64,000 nucleotides of DNA from positions 1-64,000 of the IMG/VR virus record IMGVR_UViG_3300020027_000006, one strand, 5' to 3'. Made by a program: the position numbers and the translations under genes. Below are positions 24,041 through 31,079 of the stretch, one piece after another. Numbering within the stretch: position 1 is the first letter of the stretch; every line of letters starts with the position of its first letter. Under the pieces are notes generated by a model. That model ran no database searches and was not told the DNA's origin. It saw only the letters and a program-made list of their open reading frames with translations. The DNA comes from a virus.

Positions 24041-24169
24041 TTATTTACTGTTTTTTCTTTCTCTCTCTTTACCCGCCTGTTGTGCCTTACACCCTTCAGC
24101 GTAATAAGTTATAAAAGCAACGATTAAAGTTAAAACAACACTACCAACACAAAACACCTTAAATTGCAT
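24041..24169 (-). CDS. 42-residue membrane peptide
   Basis: MQFKVFCVGSVVLTLIVAFI, one membrane helix, basic tail. Leaderless start from its own promoter. Confidence 0.55.
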   Translation of the reverse strand: MQFKVFCVGSVVLTLIVAFITYYAEGCKAQQAGKERERKNSK

Positions 24170-24175
24170 AACTTA

Positions 24176-24204
24176 AGTGTAGCAAAATGTTCTCCTTTTG
24201 TCAA
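24176..24204 (-). promoter_or_regulatory. Leftward promoter, leaderless
   Basis: TTGACA (24199-24204), 17-nt spacer, TACACT (24176-24181) on the minus strand; ATG at 24169. Confidence 0.76.
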
Positions 24205-24211
24205 CATAAAC

Positions 24212-24430
24212 TTAGCAGATTTTATTTTTCATTAAATTCTTAACAGGAAGATGATTATATCCCTGTATATACATAAACGGACTACGTATTCCAAACTTGC
24301 TCAGGTTTCTTAAATAATCGACTTCACGTGCAGCTACAACCTTAAGGTCAGAACTAGCCAAAGCCTTTATTTCTGCATCTATTGAATCCAGAACAGTGAA
24401 TAACTCGTTTGAACTTATTCTAGTTGCCAT
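24212..24430 (-). CDS. Hypothetical protein, 72 aa
   Basis: ATG at 24430 (MATRISSNELFTVLDSIDAE) with GGAG nine bases upstream; a GTG five codons earlier is possible. Helical, unknown. Confidence 0.62.
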   Translation of the reverse strand: MATRISSNELFTVLDSIDAEIKALASSDLKVVAAREVDYLRNLSKFGIRSPFMYIQGYNHLPVKNLMKNKIC

Positions 24431-24454
24431 AGTATTAATCTCCACTAAGTAAAT

Positions 24455-24483
24455 AGTGTATCATATAGTAATCTAATTGTCAA
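24455..24483 (-). promoter_or_regulatory. Leftward promoter
   Basis: TTGACA (24478-24483), 17-nt spacer, TACACT (24455-24460) on the minus strand. Confidence 0.76.
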
Positions 24484-24490
24484 GAATTAT

Positions 24491-24680
24491 TTCCAGTTGA
24501 GTAAGATAAAAAATTATTAGTGGGAAAAGGCGTCCGATAATGAGTCTCTAATGAGTCTCCATCCTCGTCACGAGCAGGTAAACCCGATTCTTCTTCTCCT
24601 CCACAGAGTTATTTGTTTTATTACAGCAGATATTACAGCAGAGAAGAAAAACCTCCAACTTTCGCTGAAGGTTTTATTGT
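24491..24680 (+). other. Small-RNA-like element without visible promoter
   Basis: Carries TTCCAGTTGAG (24491-24501), GCGTCCGATAATGAG (24530-24544) and an AAAACCT/AGGTTTT terminator (24647-24680), the same order as the small-RNA units, but no plus-strand TTGACA precedes it. Probably a family member that lost its promoter. Confidence 0.5.
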
Positions 24681-24701
24681 ATTATATTGTATTTACCGGT
24701 A

Positions 24702-24992
24702 TTAAAAGAGGTTAGAGAAAGACGCTTTTGCACGTGAAAACAAAGTAGCCGTTAAAGCCTTCTTTGCAATTTCTTCCCAGTTCGCGGTTTTCTTATACTT
24801 ATTCCAAGTAGTTCTATCAGGATAAGGCATATTGTTAAGTGTTGCAAAAGATTTGACCTCTATTACTAGACCATCGAGGAGTTCCATTTTTCGGTCTAGT
24901 TCTATACTGCCAAATAATCCTTTAAGCGGTGTTTCGGTGAGTGCTTCAAACTTTAGTACCGCTTCTCCAAAATATCCCTTTTTATCTTTCAT
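24702..24992 (-). CDS. Hypothetical protein, 96 aa
   Basis: ATG at 24992 (MKDKKGYFGEAVLKFEALTE) five bases after a TACTAT -10 box. Contains RTTWNKYKKTANWEE. Unknown. Confidence 0.66.
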   Translation of the reverse strand: MKDKKGYFGEAVLKFEALTETPLKGLFGSIELDRKMELLDGLVIEVKSFATLNNMPYPDRTTWNKYKKTANWEEIAKKALTATLFSRAKASFSNLF

Positions 24993-24997
24993 ACTTA

Positions 24998-25026
24998 ATA
25001 GTACCAAGTAATTATTACTTTGTCAA
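24998..25026 (-). promoter_or_regulatory. Leftward promoter, leaderless
   Basis: TTGACA (25021-25026), 17-nt spacer, TACTAT (24998-25003) on the minus strand; ATG at 24992. Confidence 0.74.
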
Positions 25027-25039
25027 GAAATAATAAAAG

Positions 25040-25444
25040 CTACTCAATTCCGCAAATATAAAAAATATAATTTTTATACTCCTCATTAAGTTTAGTCTCA
25101 TGAATCCATTGACGGGCATTAGGAAAATTATAGTCATAGTTTCGGGTATAACCATTAGTTTTTATAATTCCCCAACTATAATTCCCTTTAATAGTTCGAG
25201 TCTTACAATTAACTTCCATGTTTATGTATTTTGGATGAACCATTGATTTATTAAATACAGCGGCCCAAAAAGCATAATGTTTTTCATCAACACGTCTTAT
25301 ACTGGAGCGTTGAATCATCCAAACTGTGACCTCAGAATTTATTCTACTAAAGAGTACATCATAATCTTTAGCATTAGACGACTGACCAAAAGATGCAATA
25401 TTTGCACTCACTACCAAAACAATTAACATTAAAATATGTTTCAT
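25040..25444 (-). CDS. Secreted small protein, 134 aa
   Basis: N-terminal signal peptide (MKHILMLIVLVVSANIASFG), then a compact beta-rich domain with two cysteines (near residues 80 and 131). Layout and pattern (VWMIQRSS... then Cys) recall small secreted adhesin-E-like proteins, but I only claim secretion. Confidence 0.65.
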   Translation of the reverse strand: MKHILMLIVLVVSANIASFGQSSNAKDYDVLFSRINSEVTVWMIQRSSIRRVDEKHYAFWAAVFNKSMVHPKYINMEVNCKTRTIKGNYSWGIIKTNGYTRNYDYNFPNARQWIHETKLNEEYKNYIFYICGIE

Positions 25445-25453
25445 AATGTAATC

Positions 25454-25482
25454 ATCTTAACAGGAATTAGATAACTTGTCAA
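25454..25482 (-). promoter_or_regulatory. Leftward promoter
   Basis: TTGACA (25477-25482), 17-nt spacer, TAAGAT (25454-25459) on the minus strand; ATG at 25444. Confidence 0.72.
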
Positions 25483-25515
25483 GAGTTATCTAATTAAATA
25501 TGAAAAATATTTTTG

Positions 25516-25544
25516 TTGACAAAAAATATGGTTTTTAGTACACT
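25516..25544 (+). promoter_or_regulatory. Small-RNA promoter 4
   Basis: TTGACA (25516-25521), 17-nt spacer, TACACT (25539-25544). Confidence 0.72.
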
Positions 25545-25550
25545 ATATTT

Positions 25551-25675
25551 GGTTAGGAAGTAAATCTCTTGACCGTAATTTAGATAGACCCTTTAATGTG
25601 TGTTTGTTTAAATAATGCTGAGAGGAAGGGTAGCAGTGAACAACCAAGCTGCTACCCTTCCTCTTCTCTTCAAAT
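25551..25675 (+). ncRNA. Putative small RNA 4 (divergent)
   Basis: About 125 nt with no gene on this strand, ending in a perfect 15-bp hairpin GAGGAAGGGTAGCAG/CTGCTACCCTTCCTC (25631-25670). It lacks the GGAGGGGTGCGGG start, so it is the outlier of the set. Confidence 0.5.
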
Positions 25676-25854
25676 TAAATTCCAGCTAATTTTTTTCTAC
25701 GTGCGGAGCGGCAAAGAGCGTGTTCTAAAGTAGAACATATTTTGTTAAAATCCCCTAGCCGAGGGTTTTCCATAGTCTCAACCGCAAGTTCAAATAAATC
25801 GTCAGCCAACCTATCAGCCTGACTAGACAGTGATAATAAAATATAAAAGGGCAT
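25675..25854 (-). CDS. Hypothetical protein, 59 aa
   Basis: ATG at 25854 with an excellent AGGAGGT upstream (MPFYILLSLSSQADRLADDL). Helical with a basic C-terminus. Follows 25872-26084 in one unit. Confidence 0.62.
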   Translation of the reverse strand: MPFYILLSLSSQADRLADDLFELAVETMENPRLGDFNKICSTLEHALCRSARRKKLAGI

Positions 25855-25871
25855 GAGATACCTCCTAGAAA

Positions 25872-26084
25872 TTATAGATATTCGTCTAACTCTTCGTCGT
25901 AGCCTAAATCCTCGTCCTCATAGACCCATCCTGAGTCTATGATAACTTCGCCTTTAGAGGTTGATTCCATTTCATTTATTACGCTTGGGTTTTCGAAATG
26001 ATTTTGTATGAGCCAGATTACTCCATCTTCTGAAATTTCGACTGATGTGTATTCGTGGAAAATTTTTCCTGCTTCTGCGGACAT
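25872..26084 (-). CDS. Acidic hypothetical protein, 70 aa
   Basis: AAAGGAGGT precedes the ATG. Strongly acidic C-terminus (YEDEDLGYDEELDEYL). No clear promoter box; it lies head to head with the HNH gene at 26130. Confidence 0.6.
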   Translation of the reverse strand: MSAEAGKIFHEYTSVEISEDGVIWLIQNHFENPSVINEMESTSKGEVIIDSGWVYEDEDLGYDEELDEYL

Positions 26085-26129
26085 AAAGAAGTACCTCCTT
26101 TAGCTGATTTCATGGTATCATATATTATT

Positions 26130-26666
26130 ATGATTCGCAAGGGAATTTCAGAAGTAAGTTGGGAGACTGTACGAAGACTTGTCGACAGTGGTGAAAGAAT
26201 AGTTGACATTGAAAAACGATTCAACGGAGCCATAACCGCATCACAAATCTCGTACAAGAAACAACTTTGGAAAAAAGAAGCTTATTGCAAAGGTGATAAC
26301 AAGTATTCAAAGTATCAGACACCTGAATACCGTGCTTGGCGTAAAGCTGTTCTTATCAAAGATGGGTTTAAGTGTATAGTATGTAAACGTGGAAAACCTG
26401 CTGTTAAGGTGCTACAATGTGACCATATAAAAAGTTATTCACAGCACCCCGAATTGCGTTACAACGTAAACAATGGTAGAGTACTCTGTGTATATCATCA
26501 TAAACGTACTTTGAATTACGGATTCAAAGCTCTAAAATGTAATGATGAGGATAACGGGGATACATGGGTTAAACAGGAGCAAATATTATGGAAGCAACAA
26601 CTAATAGAGAAAACAATAAAGAAGAGACTTCAAAAATCATTAAAGAAGCCAATCTCGAAGCGATGA
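26130..26666 (+). CDS. HNH endonuclease, free-standing
   Basis: The only rightward protein gene in the left arm. From the ATG at 26130 (MIRKGISEVSWETVRRLVDS) it has a helix-turn-helix-like N-terminus, then an HNH core: CIVCKRG, 'LQCDHIKSYSQHPEL', 'NNGRVLCVYHHKR'. Likely a homing-type nuclease. Its 3' end overlaps the next gene by 79 bases. Confidence 0.82.
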   Translation: MIRKGISEVSWETVRRLVDSGERIVDIEKRFNGAITASQISYKKQLWKKEAYCKGDNKYSKYQTPEYRAWRKAVLIKDGFKCIVCKRGKPAVKVLQCDHIKSYSQHPELRYNVNNGRVLCVYHHKRTLNYGFKALKCNDEDNGDTWVKQEQILWKQQLIEKTIKKRLQKSLKKPISKR

Positions 26667-26779
26667 TAACAACTCTAAAAAATCGTGAGGATAGAAAAGT
26701 GCCTCAAAAAATTCGTTCAAAGAAACGTCGCCGTGCTGCTGCTAAGGTTGCTCGTAACTCTCGTAAAACTAATAAGTAA
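26588..26779 (+). CDS. Basic hypothetical protein, 63 aa
   Basis: ATG at 26588 with AGGAG nine bases upstream, inside the HNH 3' end in another frame. N-terminal half acidic/polar, C-terminal half Arg/Lys-rich (RSKKRRRAAAKVARNSRK). Nucleic-acid binding is likely by charge. Confidence 0.55.
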   Translation: MEATTNRENNKEETSKIIKEANLEAMITTLKNREDRKVPQKIRSKKRRRAAAKVARNSRKTNK

Positions 26780-26804
26780 GTAGAATAAACATATCCAATC
26801 ATTT

Positions 26805-26840
26805 AATAGTTACTAATTTCAATAAAAAAATGAATGAGTT
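26805..26840 (-). repeat. IS605-type right-end relic, copy 3
   Basis: On the minus strand ATTGAAATTAGTAACTATT, shared with the TnpB-relic ends at 36115 and 58177; flanking sequences differ exactly after AACTATT. The TnpB-coding part is not kept here. Confidence 0.55.
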
Positions 26841-26855
26841 CAATACCTTTATTCT

Positions 26856-27110
26856 TTACTTATTTTTTTTGATATACGCGGTCGGAGGGCCGGGCTTCCG
26901 GTGTCGAAATTCCTCCAATGCTTTTCCATACACGAGTGTCTTGCCAATAATTTCTTCCGTTTCCAATCGACCCCTTTTGATTAATTGAGAGATAGCCGAA
27001 CGGTCAATTTTTTTCCTACTCGCGGCCTCTCCAATCGTAACCAAATCCAATCGTTCAATAAGCGACTCCAATTCAATTTTCAATTCTTTTAATCGCTCTT
27101 TGTCTGTCAT
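26856..27110 (-). CDS. Excisionase-like small HTH protein, 84 aa
   Basis: 'LVTIGEAASRKKIDRSAISQ' followed by 'LIKRGRLETEEIIGKTLVYG' looks like the MerR/excisionase-type winged HTH (recognition helix then wing). Could be a regulator or recombination helper. Its ATG follows the stop of the upstream gene directly. Confidence 0.6.
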   Translation of the reverse strand: MTDKERLKELKIELESLIERLDLVTIGEAASRKKIDRSAISQLIKRGRLETEEIIGKTLVYGKALEEFRHRKPGPPTAYIKKNK

Positions 27111-27112
27111 TT

Positions 27113-27376
27113 TTACCCATGTACTGGAGCTGTGTACTTAAACTTTTGCTTTATGTCAATTGAGTGCTTTACACTTACGTAATTCATACAAACTATCATT
27201 CGGTCAAGGTCTTGTCTTGTGGCTTGCGGAAACATGATAGCTCCTGTTGCATTGGATTTTACTTGATACGTACCATCATCACTCTTTGAAACTTCCATAC
27301 CCGAATTAGTTAGCTTCCGGAGCGTGTCTCGTATATCGGAGGTTGCTACAAGAAAGAATGTTTTATTGTTTGTCAT
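27113..27376 (-). CDS. Hypothetical protein, 87 aa
   Basis: ATG at 27376 (MTNNKTFFLVATSDIRDTLR). Contains a strand-helix pattern, no family recognised. In one unit with the HTH gene. Confidence 0.62.
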   Translation of the reverse strand: MTNNKTFFLVATSDIRDTLRKLTNSGMEVSKSDDGTYQVKSNATGAIMFPQATRQDLDRMIVCMNYVSVKHSIDIKQKFKYTAPVHG

Positions 27377-27400
27377 ATGTTTTATTCTCAACGTATAATT

Positions 27401-27429
27401 AGCTTACCAAATGGAAGCTAATTTGTCAA
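27401..27429 (-). promoter_or_regulatory. Leftward promoter
   Basis: TTGACA (27424-27429), 17-nt spacer, TAAGCT (27401-27406) on the minus strand. Spacer matches the promoter at 27604. Confidence 0.7.
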
Positions 27430-27597
27430 TACTTTTATTGGTTCACTAAGCAGTTTGATTAACTTATCTTCAACTTCTTTGAGAAAGTCGTCTTTACCTA
27501 ATACATCAGCCATAGGAGTTCCATAATCACTCCATCCTTCGGATGTTATGTTATTCTCGAATGCTTCTACTATAATTGTTATTATTTCGTTTTTCAT
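27418..27597 (-). CDS. Small hypothetical protein, 59 aa
   Basis: MKNEIITIIVEAFENNITSE; ends by reading through the -35 box of the next promoter (its last residues, VLTN, come from that DNA). Acidic, helical. Leaderless start. Confidence 0.62.
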   Translation of the reverse strand: MKNEIITIIVEAFENNITSEGWSDYGTPMADVLGKDDFLKEVEDKLIKLLSEPIKVLTN

Positions 27598-27603
27598 TAT
27601 ATT

Positions 27604-27632
27604 ATCTTACCAAATGGAAGCTAATTTGTCAA
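27604..27632 (-). promoter_or_regulatory. Leftward promoter, leaderless
   Basis: TTGACA (27627-27632), 17-nt spacer, TAAGAT (27604-27609) on the minus strand; ATG at 27597. Confidence 0.76.
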
Positions 27633-27640
27633 CACTTATT

Positions 27641-27810
27641 TTCCAGTTGAGGTTATTTTATTTTTATGTACTCATGTGCCCATACTTCTCGTTCTTCCAA
27701 CCCCCATGTGAGCAAGCCACAACTCTTCAGTTTTTCCGCGTCCGATAATGAGTAAATTGAAAATTTAAAAACCGTGCCTGATATTTCTACCAAACACGGT
27801 AAATTTTTTA
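27641..27810 (+). other. Small-RNA-like element without visible promoter
   Basis: TTCCAGTTGAG (27641-27651), GCGTCCGATAATGAG (27738-27752) and an ACCGTG/CACGGT hairpin with T run (27769-27810). Same module order as 24491-24680. The terminator probably also serves the leftward gene at 27842 in reverse. Confidence 0.5.
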
Positions 27811-27841
27811 TATCTTTTGCGGACGAAAGAATAAGGTTGCC

Positions 27842-28162
27842 TTAAATACCCATCATCTCAGACACCGAGAACGAGACCCAACTTTGACCCTTATATCTTT
27901 CGTTTTGCTTTGCTTCTACTACAACGATTATATCTGGTAGTGGTGCTACTACCTTTTCTGCAGTTTGAACCGTGTACTCGCCCTTAACACGTCTTTGTTC
28001 GGTAATGGTGAATAGCTTTACAAAGCCACAGCTAAATTGAATGTCGTATGTATTACCTTTCTTTGGACAGTTAGTTGATTTGTTTCCGCACTTCGTTAAA
28101 AACGGGCAAATTTTACCCTTACGTATTTTTAACGACTTCGTTATGTTGTTCAAGGTTGCCAT
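27842..28162 (-). CDS. Hypothetical protein with Cys pair, 106 aa
   Basis: MATLNNITKSLKIRKGKICP; 'CPFLTKCGNKSTNCPKKGNT' gives several Cys that may bind metal. Basic N-terminus. It ends with QSWVSFSVSEMMGI. Unknown. Confidence 0.64.
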   Translation of the reverse strand: MATLNNITKSLKIRKGKICPFLTKCGNKSTNCPKKGNTYDIQFSCGFVKLFTITEQRRVKGEYTVQTAEKVVAPLPDIIVVVEAKQNERYKGQSWVSFSVSEMMGI

Positions 28163-28211
28163 AGAAGTATATTAGCAAATAATGATTTGTTCATGTTCGT
28201 AATCTTTAATT

Positions 28212-28241
28212 ATCTTACTAAACGGGAGTTAACTTTGTCAA
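28212..28241 (-). promoter_or_regulatory. Leftward promoter
   Basis: TTGACA (28236-28241), 18-nt spacer, TAAGAT (28212-28217) on the minus strand; leader of about 40 nt. Confidence 0.66.
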
Positions 28242-28271
28242 GTAAAAAGTGGGAGTTTTTTACTTTTATTC

Positions 28272-28634
28272 CTACGAAAGAGGTGCAAACCACGGCTCTC
28301 GGTCAGCGACCTTATTGTAAAAAGTTTCACCATTCGCGGTCAACCGCTTAATGGTGTTCAAATTAATTACTCGATACTTTTCCTCACCTTCTTTCAATAC
28401 TCCGTTTTCATGTTTGGGATTAGATACTTCAAACACGCCAACCATATCACGAGCGGTTAAAGTAGCTTTACGCTTTGCCGTTATTTCCGGCTGTGTGTTT
28501 TTGACATAACGCTTTACTGCAAGCCGTGCAGTCATAGTCCGTTCCGTACCGTCTTGCTTAGTGAACACTACGGTGAAAAACTTGTCACCTACATAGCGTT
28601 TGAATAATTCGATTGTTAAATTGTTAATCAGCAT
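28272..28634 (-). CDS. Hypothetical protein, 120 aa
   Basis: MLINNLTIELFKRYVGDKFF; strand-rich with a 'FTKQDGTERTMTARLAVKRY' hairpin. No family recognised. AAAGGA in the leader, inside a TTACGT/ACGTAA hairpin that could control access to it. Confidence 0.65.
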   Translation of the reverse strand: MLINNLTIELFKRYVGDKFFTVVFTKQDGTERTMTARLAVKRYVKNTQPEITAKRKATLTARDMVGVFEVSNPKHENGVLKEGEEKYRVINLNTIKRLTANGETFYNKVADREPWFAPLS

Positions 28635-28665
28635 ATGTTTTCTTTACGTCCTTTAACGTAAGGAT

Positions 28666-28694
28666 ATAATAGCACAAATTTAGAATAGTGTCAA
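28666..28694 (-). promoter_or_regulatory. Leftward promoter
   Basis: TTGACA (28689-28694), 17-nt spacer, TATTAT (28666-28671) on the minus strand. Confidence 0.72.
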
Positions 28695-28716
28695 GAGAAA
28701 AGAGAGTTTCTTTATT

Positions 28717-28902
28717 TTAATTAACTGAAGCTGTGTTATGCAAAACTTCTTTACCCTCGAGCTCCGCAAGTTCTACAGCAAGGAGTCCCTGTTTAGATTT
28801 TGGTACACGAAAGAATTCGCGAGCCTTTTGTGTCGCCTCCCAAAGACTCCCTGCATCAATAATATGTTGTTTTTGATTGTAAAATGCAATGTATTTGTTC
28901 AT
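28717..28902 (-). CDS. Hypothetical protein, 61 aa
   Basis: MNKYIAFYNQKQHIIDAGSL; 'SLWEATQKAREFFRVPKSKQ' is a strand-helix pattern seen in small phage proteins of unknown role. Leaderless start. Confidence 0.64.
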   Translation of the reverse strand: MNKYIAFYNQKQHIIDAGSLWEATQKAREFFRVPKSKQGLLAVELAELEGKEVLHNTASVN

Positions 28903-28908
28903 ATAATT

Positions 28909-28937
28909 ATCTTACCAAACGGGAGTTAACTTGTCAA
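28909..28937 (-). promoter_or_regulatory. Leftward promoter, leaderless
   Basis: TTGACA (28932-28937), 17-nt spacer, TAAGAT (28909-28914) on the minus strand; ATG at 28902. Confidence 0.76.
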
Positions 28938-28978
28938 CAATTTTCTTAGATTTTTGAAAAAAGTGGGAGTTTTTTTCT

Positions 28979-29440
28979 TTAATCCATACGCGATTCTGCA
29001 TAACAGTTAATACCAGAATTTTGCAATACTTTAGCCATTGCACTTGCATGAGCATATTTACGCTCCATGCTTTGTCCGTAATCACCCACCCGAATATCGT
29101 AACCACCCGTGTAGCTTGTTCCTTTACAAATGCCTTGTGCTTTAAGCCATTTAGCAAAGGCACTGGTTGCTGGCTTAACTTTTACCCATGCAAAACCGCA
29201 AACACCGGAATAGATAACTTCCACAGACTTGCTCATGTCTATTTCATTCGAAAATAAATCTTTAGCTTGCCCGACGACCATTGGAGTAGGAGTGCAAGCC
29301 TTAGCAGCTGTTTGTCCTGCAAGCATTGCACGGTCGTATAGTTCTCGAAATGTTTCAGCTTTAGGTTTACTATTAAATCTTTGCGGTACATCCGACTCAA
29401 GTAATTGTTCGTAAGTTAAAATGTCAGGTTCGTTGTTCAT
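28979..29440 (-). CDS. Conserved-looking hypothetical protein, 153 aa
   Basis: ATG at 29440 (MNNEPDILTYEQLLESDVPQ) with GAGGA upstream. 'GVCGFAWVKVKPATSAFAKW' and 'QSMERKYAHASAMAKVLQNS' match the pattern of an uncharacterised family I recall from phages and bacteria. No function known. Confidence 0.7.
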   Translation of the reverse strand: MNNEPDILTYEQLLESDVPQRFNSKPKAETFRELYDRAMLAGQTAAKACTPTPMVVGQAKDLFSNEIDMSKSVEVIYSGVCGFAWVKVKPATSAFAKWLKAQGICKGTSYTGGYDIRVGDYGQSMERKYAHASAMAKVLQNSGINCYAESRMD

Positions 29441-29463
29441 AATTTTGTTCCTCAACTTTAACT

Positions 29464-29492
29464 ATATTAGCATATCTAAATTAGTTTGTCAA
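29464..29492 (-). promoter_or_regulatory. Leftward promoter
   Basis: TTGACA (29487-29492), 17-nt spacer, TAATAT (29464-29469) on the minus strand. Confidence 0.76.
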
Positions 29493-29516
29493 CATAAAAA
29501 CAATTAAAAATAAGTG

Positions 29517-29545
29517 TTGACAACACAGAATTTATATGATACACT
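29517..29545 (+). promoter_or_regulatory. Small-RNA promoter 5
   Basis: TTGACA (29517-29522), 17-nt spacer, TACACT (29540-29545), then GTGGAGGGGTGCGGG. Confidence 0.8.
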
Positions 29546-29551
29546 ATTTGT

Positions 29552-29697
29552 GGAGGGGTGCGGGTGTTATATTAAAGAGTACAGTGCGTCCGATAATGAG
29601 TTTATTCTCTACGGTATGAGCAAGTATCTTTGTCCTCCCTTTTTTCTTACTGCTGAAGGAGTGAAAAAGGAAGCAGTTTCCTACTTCCTTTTATATT
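29552..29697 (+). ncRNA. Putative small RNA 5
   Basis: 5' end GGAGGGGTGCGGG, family motif GCGTCCGATAATGAG (29586-29600), terminator AAAGGAAG/CTTCCTTT plus T-rich tail (29665-29697). The 3' end is antisense to the last bases of the leftward reading frame at 29681. Confidence 0.58.
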
Positions 29698-29875
29698 GCT
29701 TTTGTACTGCTTCTTTATATCTTTTGCGGTTTCGTTGTACCGCTTCGACCGTTGCCAGCCTAATATGATTACTTGTTCGCATATAATTTACATCGAACGC
29801 GGCGTCCAAAGCTGACTTAAGAGTGTTGAAAATCTTACTTTGTTCTATTTCTGCTTCTGCTTATTTATTTATCAT
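29681..29875 (-). pseudogene. Small gene with in-frame stop at codon 5
   Basis: An ATG at 29875 with AAGGA upstream reads four codons (MINK), then TAA, then 59 good codons in the same frame (AEAEIEQSKIFNTLKSALDA ... basic end). The stop lies in a TTTA repeat, so a repeat-length change probably inserted it. No better start exists downstream. Stop-codon recoding is unlikely because TAA ends most genes here. Confidence 0.55.
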
Positions 29876-30070
29876 TTAATCCTTTCCTTCGTAATTATCT
29901 TTCAAGTCTCTCATTCGTTTTCCGAAATACCCTGCTGAAAAATTCAAAGGCAAATCATAAGGTATGTTTACACCAAATCGGTTAGTAGCATCACGGTCAC
30001 CTTTACTTTTAATCAGTTTGTGCCGTTCCGACATAGCTTGCTGTATTCTGTTGTTCGTTTCGTTTGCCAT
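29876..30070 (-). CDS. Basic hypothetical protein, 64 aa
   Basis: MANETNNRIQQAMSERHKLI; contains NFSAGYFGKRMRDLKDN. Leaderless start; its stop lies next to the ribosome site of the broken gene downstream. Confidence 0.62.
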   Translation of the reverse strand: MANETNNRIQQAMSERHKLIKSKGDRDATNRFGVNIPYDLPLNFSAGYFGKRMRDLKDNYEGKD

Positions 30071-30076
30071 AAATAG

Positions 30077-30105
30077 ATATTAGCAAACGAAAATGATTTT
30101 GTCAA
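30077..30105 (-). promoter_or_regulatory. Leftward promoter, leaderless
   Basis: TTGACA (30100-30105), 17-nt spacer, TAATAT (30077-30082) on the minus strand; ATG at 30070. Confidence 0.78.
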
Positions 30106-30113
30106 GAGAATAA

Positions 30114-30128
30114 TCCCGGATTCCGGGA
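30114..30128. repeat. Palindrome TCCCGGATTCCGGGA, copy 3
   Basis: Lies between the stop of the upstream gene and the next promoter, where it could end transcription as a hairpin. Confidence 0.7.
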
Positions 30129-30130
30129 TT

Positions 30131-30433
30131 TTATTTAGAGAACAAAAGCGGAGCACTTTCTAAAAGTTTCATAACTGCGTTGTATTCGTCCATTATGCCC
30201 TCATTCGGTTCGATGTCCCAACCTCTGTCGTAATTAACTATTACGCCGTCAAACCAGCTGTTAGTTGTATTACTTCTACAAAGTTCTCTAATACTAAGTT
30301 TGGAAACTCTTCCGTTGTTTATTCCAAACATCGAACCTGTATCAAACAGTTTAGCCTCAAACTCATAATTCTTGCCGACTAATCCGTTGACCCAATTATC
30401 TTGTAAATCAAATTTTGTGAATTGTGCTTCCAT
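30131..30433 (-). CDS. Hypothetical protein, 100 aa
   Basis: MEAQFTKFDLQDNWVNGLVG; beta-rich start, 'RELCRSNTTNSWFDGVIVNY'. AGAGGAG in the leader. Unknown. Confidence 0.64.
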   Translation of the reverse strand: MEAQFTKFDLQDNWVNGLVGKNYEFEAKLFDTGSMFGINNGRVSKLSIRELCRSNTTNSWFDGVIVNYDRGWDIEPNEGIMDEYNAVMKLLESAPLLFSK

Positions 30434-30456
30434 AAATACTCTCCTCTACTAAATAG

Positions 30457-30485
30457 ATATTAGCAAATAGATTCTGTTTTGTCAA
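30457..30485 (-). promoter_or_regulatory. Leftward promoter
   Basis: TTGACA (30480-30485), 17-nt spacer, TAATAT (30457-30462) on the minus strand. Spacer identical to promoters at 32953 and 38524. Confidence 0.78.
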
Positions 30486-31037
30486 CACTTATTTTTATCC
30501 TTTTTGCTTTTCTCTTTATTCGATTCATTTCTTTTTTATAAGATAAAACATACCACTCGTTTTTCTCACCGAAAGAAAGAAATTTCAAAGATTCTTCTTT
30601 ATCAGGTCTTATAAAACTTATTTTAATATGTCTTGTTGAGGTTTCAGGAAAACAGGTAAAAATAAATTGTACTGGCTTAAATTTTATTTTTACACCTTTA
30701 GATATAAAAGATTGTAAATTTTCAACAGATAAAAATGTGCTGTTAAATATACTTACTTCATAACTAAAATAAAAATAAATATACAGAATATCTAAATAAT
30801 TTAAATCAAACCATTCTCCTTTTATTCTTTTATGTTCGAAAATAATATGAAGATTTTTTTCGTCAGAGATTTTATCCTTATGGGATTAGACGACTGTAAA
30901 GCACAAAATCTCGACTTCATCTCACAAGTTCTTCCTATTTTGGTTAGTTTATTTTTACTGTCATAAGCTAGGTAAACGTAGTCATCACCCCTAAATAGTG
31001 AATCGTGAGTTTTAGTATAGCGAGTAATAAGCTTCAT
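30460..31037 (-). pseudogene. GIY-YIG/T5orf172-like gene with a one-base frameshift
   Basis: The frame from ATG 31037 has 'DDYVYLAYDSKNKLTKIGRT' and 'RFCALQSSNPIR', typical of T5orf172-type GIY-YIG domains, then loses frame. The -1 frame continues from about 30885 with 'DEKNLHIIFEHKRIKGEWFD', the usual next block (ExxLHxxFxxxRxxGEWF), then about 110 unrelated residues. The total length is one base short of a whole frame, so one C is missing at the CCC run near 30886. Could be real decay or an assembly error. The end overlaps the next promoter. Confidence 0.75.
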
Positions 31038-31079
31038 TAAATTAATGCTCCAAAATAAAATATAATGTCGATACTTACT

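Noticed and set aside
29514-29768. Rightward 84-codon frame over small RNA 5
   Set aside because: Starts inside the promoter, upstream of the predicted transcript start, and no similar frame exists in the other units.
29681-29875. TAA recoding as an alternative genetic code
   Set aside because: TAA, TAG and TGA all end many clear genes here, including trpS neighbours and virion genes; a local mutation is simpler.
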